Positions 1-9,025 of a stretch of 64,000 nt of DNA are shown in pieces. A program made the position numbers and the translations under genes. The notes under the pieces are model-generated. The model saw nothing but the letters and a program-made list of their open reading frames with translations, did no database searches and was not told the DNA's origin. This stretch comes from JAAYCI01 sp031549285. GTDB taxonomy: Bacteria; Bacillota; Clostridia; Oscillospirales; Ruminococcaceae. The stretch is taken from contig JAVBPZ010000007.1 of assembly GCA_031549285.1 (NCBI GenBank), positions 1 through 64,000 of the forward strand, given 5' to 3'. The first letter of the stretch is position 1. Each line of letters starts with the position of its first letter.

Positions 1-1905
1 ATTACCGGCAGCGCGGTGAACCCCACCACCGGCTTTTCCAGTGTGGTGACGGTACAGCCTATGGCCACCGCTACCGCAGGCTTTGACATCGGCCTGAAGG
101 CGATGGGCGAAATTACCATAGAGTACCGGCTGAACACCGCCGCAGGCGCCAAGGTAGGCGAAGATGTGGTGAGCGGGTACTATGCCCTGAACACCGCCAT
201 GAGCCTGACGCCGGGAACCACGCTGGGCACGGCGATACCCGCCGGGTATGAGGGCAAAGACCCGCTGGTGACCGTCACCAGCGAGTGCACGCTGCGCTGG
301 AGCGAGACCGGGCTGAAACAGACGGTGGTGTTCCTGGTGCGCAGTGTGGCGCGTATGCTGACGCTGGACGGCAACGGCAGCACCGACACCCCCATGGCGG
401 ATGTGAGCATCCGCGAAGGCGAGACGGTGACGCTGCCCGCGAACACCTACACACTGGCGAACAGTGTGTTCCTGGGCTGGGACGAGGACGCAGCGGCCGA
501 AACGCCGACCTATACCGATGAAGACAGCTTCACCCTGCAGGTGAACGCGGACGCGACCTTGTATGCCATTTGGGGCCCGGCCAGCTGTACCGTTACCTTC
601 GACACACAGGGCGGCACCCCGGTACCGGCGGAGCAGAACCTGCTGCCAGGTACGCTGGTGGTAAAACCCGCGACCGACCCGGCCAAGACAGGGTATTCCT
701 TTAAAGGCTGGTACACCGCGGCCACCGGGGGCAATGCGTGGGATTTCGCACAGGACACTGCCCCGATTGGCGGCACCACCCTGTATGCACAGTATCTGCC
801 GGTTGCCTACAAGCTGACCTTTGACTACAACGGCGCCGGGCAAAATGCGGTACAGACAAAATATTATCAAGACTCTATTGCGAAACCCACCGACCCCACC
901 CGCACCGGATACGCTTTTGGCGGCTGGTTTGACGAGCAGGGCAATGCGTGGAACTTTGCCACCGGTACCATGCCGGCGCGCAACCTGACGCTGAAAGCCA
1001 AGTGGACGCTGAACAGCCACGTGGTAACCTATGTAAGCGAGGGCGCCACACTGGACACCAAAACCGTGAACTACGGCGCCTTGGTGCCCAGCTTTACCCC
1101 CAGCCGTGATGGCTATACCTTCCAGCATTGGGTGCTGCAGGGGACCGCCGGCGCGGTGAATTTCGCCACCTATACCATGCCGAACAATGACATCACCCTG
1201 GTGGCGGTGTGGCGGGAAATTCCGGCGTCTGTGCCGGTCTCCAGCAGTGCGGCCAGTTCTTCCAGCGGCACCTCCCGCAGTGTTTCCTCCAGCAGTTTGG
1301 CCAGTTCCTCTGTGGCCAGCGTGCCGGTGGTGACCTCTACGGAAAGCGTGCCCCCGGCGCCGACCTCGGCGGCTAGCGCGCCGCAGCCAACCAGCGGGGT
1401 GATCCTTTCGCCGACGCTGAGCGAAGCGTTCAGCAACCAGAGCGGTAACCCCCTCACCGATATCTTTAACGGCCGGGTACCTACCGGCGGCCTGGACGTG
1501 GTTTCTGCCTGGAGCTTTGTCAGCCTGCTGCTGGGTGTGCTGGGTTTCTTCCTCAGCGTGCTGTTGCTGGTTACCGGCCTGGCAAAAAAGCGCCGTGGTG
1601 ACGACGAACAGGATAGCCTGTACGCACAAGCAACCGGAGACAATGACACAGCAGGCACCGACACTGGTGCTACTCAAAAGCGCCGTCCGCTGGCGCTGTG
1701 GTTGCTGAGCATATTTGCGGGCCTGCTGCCCGGCGCATTGTTCCTGCTGCTGGATGACATTTCGCAGCCGATGGTGTGGTTCAACCGCTGGACGCTGCTG
1801 ATTGCCGCGGTGTTCGCAGGCTTCGCCGTCTTGGTGGCCATTTACCTGGCGGTCAAAAAACGCTGGGGCGCCAAAGAGGCAGAAGACGCGGAAGGAATGA
1901 CCTGA
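1..1905 (+). CDS. InlB-type repeat surface protein, 5' end missing
   Basis: The reading frame is already open at base 1, so the true start and any signal peptide lie upstream; the first GTG in the window (16) is only an internal codon. At least three InlB/Listeria-Bacteroides-type repeats of about 65-70 residues are visible between residues ~190 and ~400, each with a G-Y-x-F-x-x-W core and ending in Y or W. A Ser/Ala/Val linker follows (~400-460). Three hydrophobic segments close the protein (~495-520, ~560-580, ~590-615), with basic KKRR and KKRW stretches that suggest a cytoplasmic C-terminus. The family is usually extracellular and linked to adhesion or wall interaction. I see no LPXTG motif, so anchoring looks like membrane insertion rather than sortase attachment. 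Ligand unknown. Confidence 0.85.
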   Translation: MTGSAVNPTTGFSSVVTVQPMATATAGFDIGLKAMGEITIEYRLNTAAGAKVGEDVVSGYYALNTAMSLTPGTTLGTAIPAGYEGKDPLVTVTSECTLRWSETGLKQTVVFLVRSVARMLTLDGNGSTDTPMADVSIREGETVTLPANTYTLANSVFLGWDEDAAAETPTYTDEDSFTLQVNADATLYAIWGPASCTVTFDTQGGTPVPAEQNLLPGTLVVKPATDPAKTGYSFKGWYTAATGGNAWDFAQDTAPIGGTTLYAQYLPVAYKLTFDYNGAGQNAVQTKYYQDSIAKPTDPTRTGYAFGGWFDEQGNAWNFATGTMPARNLTLKAKWTLNSHVVTYVSEGATLDTKTVNYGALVPSFTPSRDGYTFQHWVLQGTAGAVNFATYTMPNNDITLVAVWREIPASVPVSSSAASSSSGTSRSVSSSSLASSSVASVPVVTSTESVPPAPTSAASAPQPTSGVILSPTLSEAFSNQSGNPLTDIFNGRVPTGGLDVVSAWSFVSLLLGVLGFFLSVLLLVTGLAKKRRGDDEQDSLYAQATGDNDTAGTDTGATQKRRPLALWLLSIFAGLLPGALFLLLDDISQPMVWFNRWTLLIAAVFAGFAVLVAIYLAVKKRWGAKEAEDAEGMT

Positions 1906-1964
1906 ACAATTGCTGCGAAATGCTTCGAAAAGCATCTCAAGTAAAATACTGTTACTATACACAG

Positions 1965-1996
1965 CAGGGCCAGTACCAGACAAGGTACTGGCCCTG
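1965..1996 (+). terminator. Hairpin after the repeat protein
   Basis: A perfect 13-bp stem (CAGGGCCAGTACC and its complement) with a 6-nt loop lies 60 bases after the stop codon. No T-run follows, so it may act as a 3' stabilising hairpin, with termination completed by the T-tailed hairpin just downstream. Confidence 0.6.
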
Positions 1997-2010
1997 TGAT
2001 ATGGCGAAAC

Positions 2011-2052
2011 AAAAACCACCCGTTAAATCGAACGATTTAACGGGTGGTTTTT
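2011..2052. terminator. Bidirectional intrinsic terminator
   Basis: A 17-bp stem (AACCACCCGTTAAATCG and its complement) with a minimal loop is flanked by an A-run on the left and a T-run on the right, so it works on both strands. On the minus strand it sits three bases beyond the CCA end of the tRNA-Ala gene. On the plus strand it ends the transcript of the repeat protein. Confidence 0.9.
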
Positions 2053-2054
2053 GT

Positions 2055-2130
2055 TGGTGGAGACGAGGGGGATCGAACCCCTTACCTCTTGACTGCCAGT
2101 CAAGCGCTCTCCCAGGTGAGCTACGCCCCC
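2055..2130 (-). tRNA. tRNA-Ala (GGC anticodon)
   Basis: The reverse complement folds as a standard 76-nt tRNA with CCA encoded. The acceptor stem is GGGGGCG paired with CGTCTCC (two G-T wobbles). The anticodon stem CTTGA/TCAAG encloses loop CTGGCAG, giving anticodon GGC (alanine, reading GCC/GCU). The T stem is AGGGG/CCCCT with loop TTCGATC, and the variable loop is 5 nt. It has its own promoter upstream on the minus strand and an immediate terminator, so it is a single-gene transcription unit. Confidence 0.97.
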
Positions 2131-2163
2131 ATGGTGGGTTTCGTGCGAAAACCTCGCTTAGAT

Positions 2164-2192
2164 ATAGTACCAAATATACGGGACAATGTCAA
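2164..2192 (-). promoter_or_regulatory. Sigma-A promoter of tRNA-Ala
   Basis: Read on the minus strand: TTGACA (2192-2187), a 17-bp spacer, then TACTAT (2169-2164). The -10 hexamer ends 34 bases before the first tRNA nucleotide, which leaves a short leader for RNase P processing. Confidence 0.85.
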
Positions 2193-2318
2193 CAATTTGG
2201 GGCGCGAATTTACTGTATGCAAAAGCAGCTGTGGCGCTGGACACTGAAAGTTTATACCCTGGACACAAATGAGAAAAAAGAGGATGGTATAGTAAAAATA
2301 ATACTGGGAGGTGATGTG

Positions 2319-3416
2319 ATGAACCCGTCGATAGAATGCCTGTATTTGTCGGAGGAGGAAGCCGGGCAGGCCGGAGCATATACTGTTACGGAGTGCATGC
2401 AGACAATGGAAGAAGTGCTGCGGCTGGTGGCAGCGGGCGACTATATCATGGGCGGGCCGGGCGGCAACCAGCATGGTATGAAGCTGTATTTCCCAAAGGA
2501 AAGCCGGTTTGCGGGAATGCCGCTGGCAGGCGCGGACAAGCGGTTTATGGCCTTGGCGGCATATGTGGGGGGACGGTTTGGGGTGTGCGGTATAAAATGG
2601 TATGGGTCCAACCCGGCGAACCGGGAAAAGGGGCTGCCGAGAGCGAACCACATGATTGTCCTGAATGACGCGGTCAGTGGGCTGCCGCTGTGCATACTGG
2701 CGGGGAACGGCGTGAGTGCGGTGCGTACTGGGGCAATGGCCGGTTTGGGCGCCAAGTATTTGTCACAGCCCAAGGGACAAAGCCTGGCGCTATTGGGAAT
2801 AGGCGCTATAGGGAAAGTGAGTGGTGAGGCGATTTTGAGCGCCTGTCCCGATGTGCGGCTGGTGAAGCTGTTTAACCGTACCGAAGAAAAAGCCAGGGAG
2901 CTGGCCGTGGAATTTGAGCAAAAGTTTAACGTGACGGTGCAGGTGTGCCATGATATCCGGCAGGCGGTGGAGGGGAGCGATATCGTAAATATAGCGCTGT
3001 CCGGCCAGGAACTGCCGAAGATAAAATATAAATGGATACAGGACGGTGCGCTGGTGATTGCGGCGTCGGACTGCATGATGGAGAAAAAATGTTATTCGTC
3101 TATGAAGATAGTGGCGGACAACTGGAAGATGTTTGTGGAGTATGCCAAGGAGCGCGAACAATGGCCGGGTGACGAAAAAATAAGGGAAGATATGATTCGC
3201 CGTGTGGTGCGCATGGTGGAGAAAGGCAAACTGAAGAAAAAGAATATTGTGGAGCTGGGCACAGTGATAGAGGGCGGCAGCGGCGGCAGGAAAAGCCGGA
3301 AGGAGAAGATTTTGCTGATTTTGGGCGGAATGGGTGTAGAGGATGTGGCATGGGGATATGTGGTATATAAGAACGCATGGCAGCAAAAACTGGGCACCAA
3401 GCTGCCGTTTATGTAA
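2319..3416 (+). CDS. Ornithine cyclodeaminase / mu-crystallin family protein
   Basis: The 365-residue protein belongs to the ornithine cyclodeaminase/mu-crystallin family of NAD(P)-dependent enzymes. A conserved N-terminal half (GGPGGNQHG, then MKLYFPK) is followed by the family block GVSAVRTGAM and a Rossmann motif GIGAIG near residue 170. The frame stays open far upstream through the tRNA gene, but GGGAGG at 2306-2311 lies 7 bases before ATG 2319, which fixes the start. The family contains ornithine cyclodeaminases, ketimine reductases, alanine dehydrogenases and proteins annotated as tyramine oxidase subunit B; the GGP-x-GNQHG segment reminds me of the last, but the substrate cannot be assigned. 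It is monocistronic, with a terminator 60 bases downstream. Confidence 0.85.
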   Translation: MNPSIECLYLSEEEAGQAGAYTVTECMQTMEEVLRLVAAGDYIMGGPGGNQHGMKLYFPKESRFAGMPLAGADKRFMALAAYVGGRFGVCGIKWYGSNPANREKGLPRANHMIVLNDAVSGLPLCILAGNGVSAVRTGAMAGLGAKYLSQPKGQSLALLGIGAIGKVSGEAILSACPDVRLVKLFNRTEEKARELAVEFEQKFNVTVQVCHDIRQAVEGSDIVNIALSGQELPKIKYKWIQDGALVIAASDCMMEKKCYSSMKIVADNWKMFVEYAKEREQWPGDEKIREDMIRRVVRMVEKGKLKKKNIVELGTVIEGGSGGRKSRKEKILLILGGMGVEDVAWGYVVYKNAWQQKLGTKLPFM

Positions 3417-3477
3417 GGAAAGCAGGTTTAGGGAACATGGCAAAATATGCAGTATTTGGAAGTATGATGTTTTGTTT

Positions 3478-3514
3478 CGGTATCCTTTTCCATTGGAAGA
3501 GGATACCGTTTTTT
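3478..3514 (+). terminator. Intrinsic terminator after the cyclodeaminase-family gene
   Basis: A 15-bp stem (CGGTATCCTTTTCCA against TGGAAGAGGATACCG, one G-T pair) is followed directly by six T residues. Confidence 0.93.
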
Positions 3515-3588
3515 GCGTGTGGGCAGTGCCTGGGCAGCTGTATCGGGGAAATTTCCGGTACGGCGAAGAAGAAAACCGCGCAGAATGC

Positions 3589-3617
3589 TTTACGGATGGC
3601 GCCAGGGTTCGTATAAT
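3589..3617 (+). promoter_or_regulatory. Promoter of comM
   Basis: TTTACG (3589-3594), a 17-bp spacer and a perfect TATAAT (3612-3617), 48 bases before the ATG of the ATPase gene. Confidence 0.8.
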
Positions 3618-3664
3618 AATATGGTGTGTAGACAAATTTCGACAATGTGTGATGAGGTGAAGGC

Positions 3665-5206
3665 ATGTTTGCAAAGCTGCACAGCCTTGGGGTGGCGGCG
3701 CTGGATGGGTTTGTGGTGACGGCAGAGGTGGATATATCCGGCGGGCTGCCGCAGTTTGCGGTGGTGGGGCTGCCGGACAACGCCGTGAAGGAAGCGACCG
3801 ATCGGGTGCGCAGCGCGCTGAAAAACCTGGGGTTTGAATACCCAGTGAGCCGGATTACGGTGAATCTGGCGCCGGCCGACATCAAAAAGACCGGCCCGGT
3901 GTATGACCTGCCGGTGCTGCTGGGACTGTTGGCGGCCAGTGAGCAGATTGCCCCGCTGCCGGAAGACCATGCCTTTCTTGGTGAATTAAGCCTGGATGGC
4001 ACAGTACGTCCAGTGAGCGGCGTGCTGCCCATGGCACTGGCGTGCGAGGCACAGGGGATCCGGCATTTATTTGTGCCGGAGCAGAATGCCCTGGAGGCCG
4101 CGGTGGTAGAGAAGGTGGCGGTATATCCTGTGCGGGATGCGCGGCAGGTAATAAACCATTTAAAGGGAAAAAGTGAAGTGACGGCAGCGCCCAGAACGCC
4201 GATGAACCTGGCGCCGGATGGCGATGTGCCGGATTTTTCCGACGTGCACGGCCAGCCGGAAGCCCGCCGTGCAATGGAGATAGCAGCGGCGGGAATGCAC
4301 AATATCATACTGGTGGGGCCGCCGGGCGCCGGGAAAAGCATGCTGGCAAAACGCCTGCCGGGTATTCTGCCGCCCTTGACCCATGCCGAGGCGATTGAAG
4401 CGAGCAAGATTTACTCGGTGGCGGGCCTGCTGAAAAAGAAACACGGGCAGGTGAGCGCGCTGGTGCAAAGCCGGCCGTTCCGCTCGCCACACCATTCGGT
4501 GAGCGCGGCGGGCCTGTCCGGCGGCGGCACCCAGCCGCGGCCCGGGGAAATTAGCCTGGCGCACCAGGGCGTGCTGTTTTTGGATGAACTGCCGGAGTTT
4601 CAGCGGGACGCGCTGGAGATATTGCGCCAGCCGATGGAGGACGGGGTGGTGACGGTGAGCCGGGTGGCCGGCAGCGTGACCTATCCCAGCCGGTTCATGC
4701 TAGTGGCGGCAATGAACCCCTGTCCCTGCGGGTATTATGGCCACCCCAGCCGGGAGTGCCGGTGCACCGGAAACGCGGTGGAACGGTATATGCAGAAGGT
4801 GAGCGGGCCGCTTTTAGACCGGATAGACCTGCACGTGGAGGTGCAGCCGGTGGAGTATGATGCCATCAGCGCGCCGAAGGGCGGCGAAGGCAGCAGTGAA
4901 ATACGCCGGCGGGTACAAAAGGCGCGGGATTTTCAAGCGGCGCGCAGTGACGGGGAAGAACCGGTGGCAAACGCGGCGCTGGTGGGGGACCACCTGCGGG
5001 AGGTGTGCCAGCTGACCGACCGCGCCAAGGAGATGATGCGCACAGCGTTTGAACGGCTGGGGCTGTCTGCGCGGGGGTATGACCGGGTGCTGCGGGTGAG
5101 CCGTACCATAGCGGACCTGGCCGGGGCGGAAGTGATAGACACGCCGCATGTGTCCGAGGCGGTGCAGTACCGGAACCTGGACAGGAAGTACTGGTATGCG
5201 CGGTAG
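3665..5206 (+). CDS. comM: YifB/ComM family magnesium chelatase-like AAA+ ATPase
   Basis: At 513 residues this is the usual length for ComM/YifB. The N-terminal domain starts MFAKLHSLGV and contains the family segment GLPDNAVKE. The AAA+ core has Walker A GPPGAGKSM (~residues 219-227) and Walker B LFLDELPEF (~305). A cysteine-containing MNPCPCGYYG segment and the C-terminal Mg-chelatase helical domain follow. In naturally transformable bacteria ComM is a hexameric branch-migration helicase that helps integrate incoming single-stranded DNA; the gene is widespread in other Clostridia, where its role is less clear. GAGGTG precedes ATG 3665. It has its own promoter and no co-directional partner. 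Confidence 0.95.
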   Translation: MFAKLHSLGVAALDGFVVTAEVDISGGLPQFAVVGLPDNAVKEATDRVRSALKNLGFEYPVSRITVNLAPADIKKTGPVYDLPVLLGLLAASEQIAPLPEDHAFLGELSLDGTVRPVSGVLPMALACEAQGIRHLFVPEQNALEAAVVEKVAVYPVRDARQVINHLKGKSEVTAAPRTPMNLAPDGDVPDFSDVHGQPEARRAMEIAAAGMHNIILVGPPGAGKSMLAKRLPGILPPLTHAEAIEASKIYSVAGLLKKKHGQVSALVQSRPFRSPHHSVSAAGLSGGGTQPRPGEISLAHQGVLFLDELPEFQRDALEILRQPMEDGVVTVSRVAGSVTYPSRFMLVAAMNPCPCGYYGHPSRECRCTGNAVERYMQKVSGPLLDRIDLHVEVQPVEYDAISAPKGGEGSSEIRRRVQKARDFQAARSDGEEPVANAALVGDHLREVCQLTDRAKEMMRTAFERLGLSARGYDRVLRVSRTIADLAGAEVIDTPHVSEAVQYRNLDRKYWYAR

Positions 5207-5238
5207 GTTGTGGCTGGCACGAAATACAAAGGAAGACC

Positions 5239-5270
5239 AAGAGCCGTTGGAGGGATCTCCAACGGCTCTT
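5239..5270. terminator. Hairpin between convergent genes
   Basis: A perfect 14-bp stem (AAGAGCCGTTGGAG) with loop GGAT lies between the convergent ATPase and GNAT genes. The T-run is poor on the plus strand and modest on the minus strand. Confidence 0.65.
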
Positions 5271-5326
5271 GCAGTATTGCGAGGAATGCCTGGGTTCAGG
5301 GTTCTGCCGCGGGGTATGAAGCCCAT

Positions 5327-5962
5327 TCATTCATCTAAATATAAATAATACTCTCGGCTGTCAAAGAACCGAATTCCATCAACGTGTGGGGTAATATCAT
5401 CTCTATCGGAAACAAATCCGAGCTTTTCAAGAACCTTTGCGGAGGCTATATTCTCTTTTGCATGGCCGCCGGCAACTCTTTTTATGCCCAGATTTTTGGC
5501 GGCAAAAGCAAGGACGGTACGCATTGCTTCGGTGGTATATCCCTGGTTCCAGTGCGTTTTTTTAATATTATACCCGATTTGGAACAGCTGATAGCTTTCT
5601 TCCCAGATGAGCCCGCCGGACCCAAACAGCTCATTGGTTTCTTTTAGAACGAAGCCCCAGATATAGTTGTCATTTAGGGGGAACGCGCCGGTGCTGCTTT
5701 GCTTCCACGCAATTTCTTTCAGCCATTCCTTTGTCTCATCCAAAGAATGGTGTGGGAGCCAGCTAACGTATTTTGCAACTTCACTATCGCCGGTCCAGCC
5801 ATAATAGGCTGTTTCAGCATCGGCAAAGGTGAGCGGCCTAAGGATGAGCCGATTTGTTTCCAGTTCCATCTTTTGCTTTCGCTCCCATACGGCGTCTGTG
5901 AAGTACTGTGCGTCAAACATTCTCCGGTAGTTTTCATGATACCACAGAATGTACTGTTTCAC
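5327..5962 (-). CDS. GNAT family N-acetyltransferase (RimJ/RimL type)
   Basis: From METNRLIL-like residues onward (MELETNRLILRPLTF, starting at 5869) this is a typical RimJ/RimL-type GNAT: an N-terminal R-L-x-L-R-P strand, a GF/YN-I-x-x-x-x-W-N-Q-G-Y-T-T-E-A acetyl-CoA region, and a closing G-F segment. Such enzymes acetylate protein N-termini or small amines; the substrate is unknown. The frame allows a 31-residue N-terminal extension to ATG 5962; no strong ribosome binding site decides between the two starts, and the shorter protein is equally plausible. Base composition is clearly more AT-rich than the neighbours, which hints at acquisition by transfer. It is convergent with the ATPase and divergent from dgt. 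Confidence 0.8.
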   Translation of the reverse strand: MKQYILWYHENYRRMFDAQYFTDAVWERKQKMELETNRLILRPLTFADAETAYYGWTGDSEVAKYVSWLPHHSLDETKEWLKEIAWKQSSTGAFPLNDNYIWGFVLKETNELFGSGGLIWEESYQLFQIGYNIKKTHWNQGYTTEAMRTVLAFAAKNLGIKRVAGGHAKENIASAKVLEKLGFVSDRDDITPHVDGIRFFDSREYYLYLDE

Positions 5963-6019
5963 ACGGTGTGGCGGGTATAGTGCCGTATGTCAAAAATATT
6001 TTGCACAAAAGAAGGATTT

Positions 6020-6048
6020 TTGACCGGCTGTGCCGTATATACTATATA
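6020..6048 (+). promoter_or_regulatory. Promoter of the dGTPase gene
   Basis: TTGACC (6020-6025), a 17-bp spacer and TATATA (6043-6048), about 90 bases before the start codon of dgt. Confidence 0.7.
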
Positions 6049-6139
6049 GAGGCAGTTTGCGCTGGGGAGGCTTCGGTTTTTCCAGCGTTAAATAATGCCC
6101 TGTGGCGTGTTTTACACAAAAGCGAAAGGTGGGGTTTCT

Positions 6140-7138
6140 GTGGAGGCAAGGCTGCATACGCAGAAGATAGAGCGGGAAACACTTTCGCCGTTCGCCATGC
6201 TGAGCGAAAACACCCGCGGGCGTGCCCGGCCGGAGGAAGAATGCCCGCTGCGGACCCCGTTCCAGCGGGATAGGGATCGCATTATCCACAGCAAGGCGTT
6301 CCGCCGGCTGAAACAAAAGACCCAAGTGTTTTTATCGCCGGAGGGGGACCACTTTCGCACGCGGCTGACCCATACGCTGGAGGTGAGCCAGATTGCCCGG
6401 ACCATTGCGCGGGCGCTGCGGCTGAACGAGGATTTGGCCGAGGCGGTGGCGCTGGGGCATGATTTAGGCCACACGCCGTTTGGCCATGCGGGCGAAAGGG
6501 CGCTGAACGAATTGAACCCGGAGGGGTTCAAGCATTTTGAGCAAAGTGTGCGGGTGGCGCAGTGCCTGGAAAAAGACCATCGGGGGCTGAACCTGACCTT
6601 TGAAGTACTGAATGGGTTTGACTGCCACACCGGCGGCCGGGACGCGGAGACAATGGAAGGCCGGCTGGTGCGGTATGCAGACAGGATCGCGTATATCAAC
6701 CACGATATAGAGGATGCGATATCTGCCGGGGTGCTGCGGCCGGAGGCGCTGCCGGCCGAGGCGGTGCGGGTGCTGGGAGATACAAAATCGAAACGCATTA
6801 CCACGCTGATTACCTCGCTGGTGGAGAACACCGCCGGGGAAGAGCTGCGCATGGCGCCGGAGGTGGACGAGCAGTACCGCAGCCTGCACGCGTTTATGTA
6901 CGCGACGGTGTATGTGGACGAAACCGCCAAAGCGGAAGAAAAAAAGGTGGAAAAACTGATTGCGGAATTATACGCGCTGTTCTGCGCACAGCCCGGGCGC
7001 ATGCCGCAGTTTTACCGGGAGATACTGGAGCAGGAAGGCGTGGAGCGCGCGGTGACCGATTATATCTCCGGCATGAGTGATGATTATGCCATTCGCACGT
7101 TTGAGGATTTGTTCGTGCCGCGGAAGTGGAGCATGTGA
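6140..7138 (+). CDS. dgt: dGTP triphosphohydrolase-like HD-domain protein
   Basis: The 332-residue protein is a dGTPase-like HD hydrolase that cleaves dNTPs (classically dGTP) to nucleoside and triphosphate, so it probably shapes dNTP pools. The N-terminus has the family block RGRARPEEE and RDRIIHSKAFRRLKQKTQVF. The HD signature follows: R-L-T-H-T-L-E-V, then GHDLGHTPFGHAGE, where His and Asp residues coordinate the metal. I chose GTG 6140 because GGTGG lies about 7 bases before it; an in-frame ATG at 6095 lacks a good site. In many Clostridia dgt sits directly before dnaG, as here. Confidence 0.93.
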   Translation: MEARLHTQKIERETLSPFAMLSENTRGRARPEEECPLRTPFQRDRDRIIHSKAFRRLKQKTQVFLSPEGDHFRTRLTHTLEVSQIARTIARALRLNEDLAEAVALGHDLGHTPFGHAGERALNELNPEGFKHFEQSVRVAQCLEKDHRGLNLTFEVLNGFDCHTGGRDAETMEGRLVRYADRIAYINHDIEDAISAGVLRPEALPAEAVRVLGDTKSKRITTLITSLVENTAGEELRMAPEVDEQYRSLHAFMYATVYVDETAKAEEKKVEKLIAELYALFCAQPGRMPQFYREILEQEGVERAVTDYISGMSDDYAIRTFEDLFVPRKWSM

Positions 7139-7270
7139 ACGGGGCGGCGGATGGGGCGTGTTTTACAGAGTGGATGTTTCGCCGGTACCTGGTGGAAAAG
7201 CCGGTCGCGAATTCACGCAACTAATATCTAGTTCCTAATTTCTAATTAACTATAAAAGGGGGTTGCCGGG

Positions 7271-9025
7271 GTGGCGATTACGCAGGACTATATTGCCGAA
7301 CTGTCCCGGCGCACCGATATCTCCGAGCTGATAGGCAGCTTTGTAGAGCTGAAGCGTGCGGGCAGGATGGAAAAAGGGTTGTGCCCGTTTCACAACGAGA
7401 AGACCCCGTCTTTTTTTGTGTACCCGGACACCGCCAGCTTTTATTGCTTTGGGTGCGGCGCGGGCGGCAGTGCCATAGATTTTGTGAAGCAGATACAAAA
7501 CCTGGATTTTGTGGAAGCGGTGAAGTTCCTGGCGGCGCGGGCGGGCATGCCCATGCCGGACGAGGACGACGCGATGGCAAAGCTGCGGGGACGCATGCTG
7601 TCCATAAACCGCGAGACCGCCAAGAAATTTGTGGAGATGCTGAACGCTGAGACCGGCGGCGCGGCGCGCGCATACCTGCGGCGGCGCGGTCTGAGCGATG
7701 CGACAATTCGCCGGTTTGGGCTGGGGTTTGCGTCGGATGGCTTTGGCGCGGTGCGGGATCACCTGAAGCGCCTGGGGTTTACCGAGGCGGAGCTGCTGGA
7801 GGCCGGCGTATGCAAACGCAGCCAAAAAGGCGGCGTGTACGACGCATTCCGTGACCGGGTGATGTTCCCGATCATAGACCTGCGGGGCAACGTGATAGCG
7901 TTTGGCGGGCGGCAGATGGGCGAGGGCGGGCCGAAGTACCTGAACAGCTCCGACACGCCGGTGTTTAAGAAAAGCCGGGGGTTGTTTGCGCTGAACCTGG
8001 CGCGGAAGAGTGCATCCAAACGGTTTTTGTTGGCGGAAGGGTATATGGATGTGATTAGCCTATACCAGGCGGGGTTCGATACGGCGGTGGCCACGCTGGG
8101 CACCGCGCTGACCGCGGACCAGGCAAAGCTGATGAGCGACTATGCCGAAGAGGTGGTCATCTGCTACGACGCGGACGAGGCGGGGCAGAAAGCCACCGCG
8201 CGGGCGATTGGGCTTTTAAAGGAAACACCGCTGAAGGTGCGGGTGCTGGCCATGGAGGGCGCGAAGGACCCGGACGAGTTTATAACCAAATTTGGCGCGG
8301 AAAAGTTCAGCCAGCTGCTGGATGGTTCCGGCAACACCATAGAGTATGCGCTGCGCAAGGAAAAAGGAAAATTTGACCTGGCCAGCCCAGACGGCCGGGC
8401 GGGGTATATACGCGCGGGGCTGGAGGTGCTGGCGGCCGAGGCAAAGCCGGTGGAGCGGGATATTTACGCCGGGCGGCTGGCCGAAGAAACCGATGTGGAT
8501 AAAAAAGCGATACTGAACCAGTTGGACGGTGTGATGCGTGCGTACCGGCGGCGGCAAAAAAAAGAACAGGAAAAACGCGTGAAGAACGAAGGCTGGGCGG
8601 CGGGGATCAATCTGCCGCCGGGCGGGGCCGGGAACAAGGCGATAGGCATTGCATTTGCGGAGCAGCAGCTGGTGGCCGCTATGCTGAAAAGCCCGGAGGA
8701 ATTTTTGCCGCAGGTGGCAGAAAAAATTCAGCCGGAACAGTTTTTGTCGCCGGAGATGGCAGAGGTGTATGCGCTGCTGCTGGACAAAGGACGTGACGGA
8801 GAATATGTAGACCTGGCGGCATTATCCGCCGAGCTGCCGCCAAAAACCACGGCGCTGCTGGGCCGGGTGCTGGCGCAGAACTATGATATAGGTTTTACCA
8901 GGGAGGATGTGGCACTGTGTATGGACCGGATACTATCCGGTAAAGTAGGGGCGAAGGAGGCGGCAGAGATGAGCGCCGAGGAGCTGGAGCGGCATTTGGA
9001 GGAAATACGGCAAAAGAAACAATAG
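7271..9025 (+). CDS. dnaG: DNA primase DnaG
   Basis: The 584-residue primase synthesises RNA primers at the replication fork. The N-terminal CHC2 zinc ribbon is visible as CPFHNEKTPSFF ... CFGCGAGG (residues ~38-65). A TOPRIM domain follows with the acidic EGYMDVI motif (~residue 257) and D-A-D-E-A-G-Q (~300). The C-terminal region should bind the DnaB helicase. The start is GTG 7271, following GGGGG in the leader. It is followed by rpoD with a 90-base gap, the usual Firmicute macromolecular-synthesis arrangement. Confidence 0.97.
   Translation: MAITQDYIAELSRRTDISELIGSFVELKRAGRMEKGLCPFHNEKTPSFFVYPDTASFYCFGCGAGGSAIDFVKQIQNLDFVEAVKFLAARAGMPMPDEDDAMAKLRGRMLSINRETAKKFVEMLNAETGGAARAYLRRRGLSDATIRRFGLGFASDGFGAVRDHLKRLGFTEAELLEAGVCKRSQKGGVYDAFRDRVMFPIIDLRGNVIAFGGRQMGEGGPKYLNSSDTPVFKKSRGLFALNLARKSASKRFLLAEGYMDVISLYQAGFDTAVATLGTALTADQAKLMSDYAEEVVICYDADEAGQKATARAIGLLKETPLKVRVLAMEGAKDPDEFITKFGAEKFSQLLDGSGNTIEYALRKEKGKFDLASPDGRAGYIRAGLEVLAAEAKPVERDIYAGRLAEETDVDKKAILNQLDGVMRAYRRRQKKEQEKRVKNEGWAAGINLPPGGAGNKAIGIAFAEQQLVAAMLKSPEEFLPQVAEKIQPEQFLSPEMAEVYALLLDKGRDGEYVDLAALSAELPPKTTALLGRVLAQNYDIGFTREDVALCMDRILSGKVGAKEAAEMSAEELERHLEEIRQKKQ

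Noticed and set aside
1776..2318. In-frame upstream extension of the cyclodeaminase-family gene
   Set aside because: It runs through a terminator and the tRNA-Ala gene and has no conserved sequence; ATG 2319 has a proper ribosome binding site.
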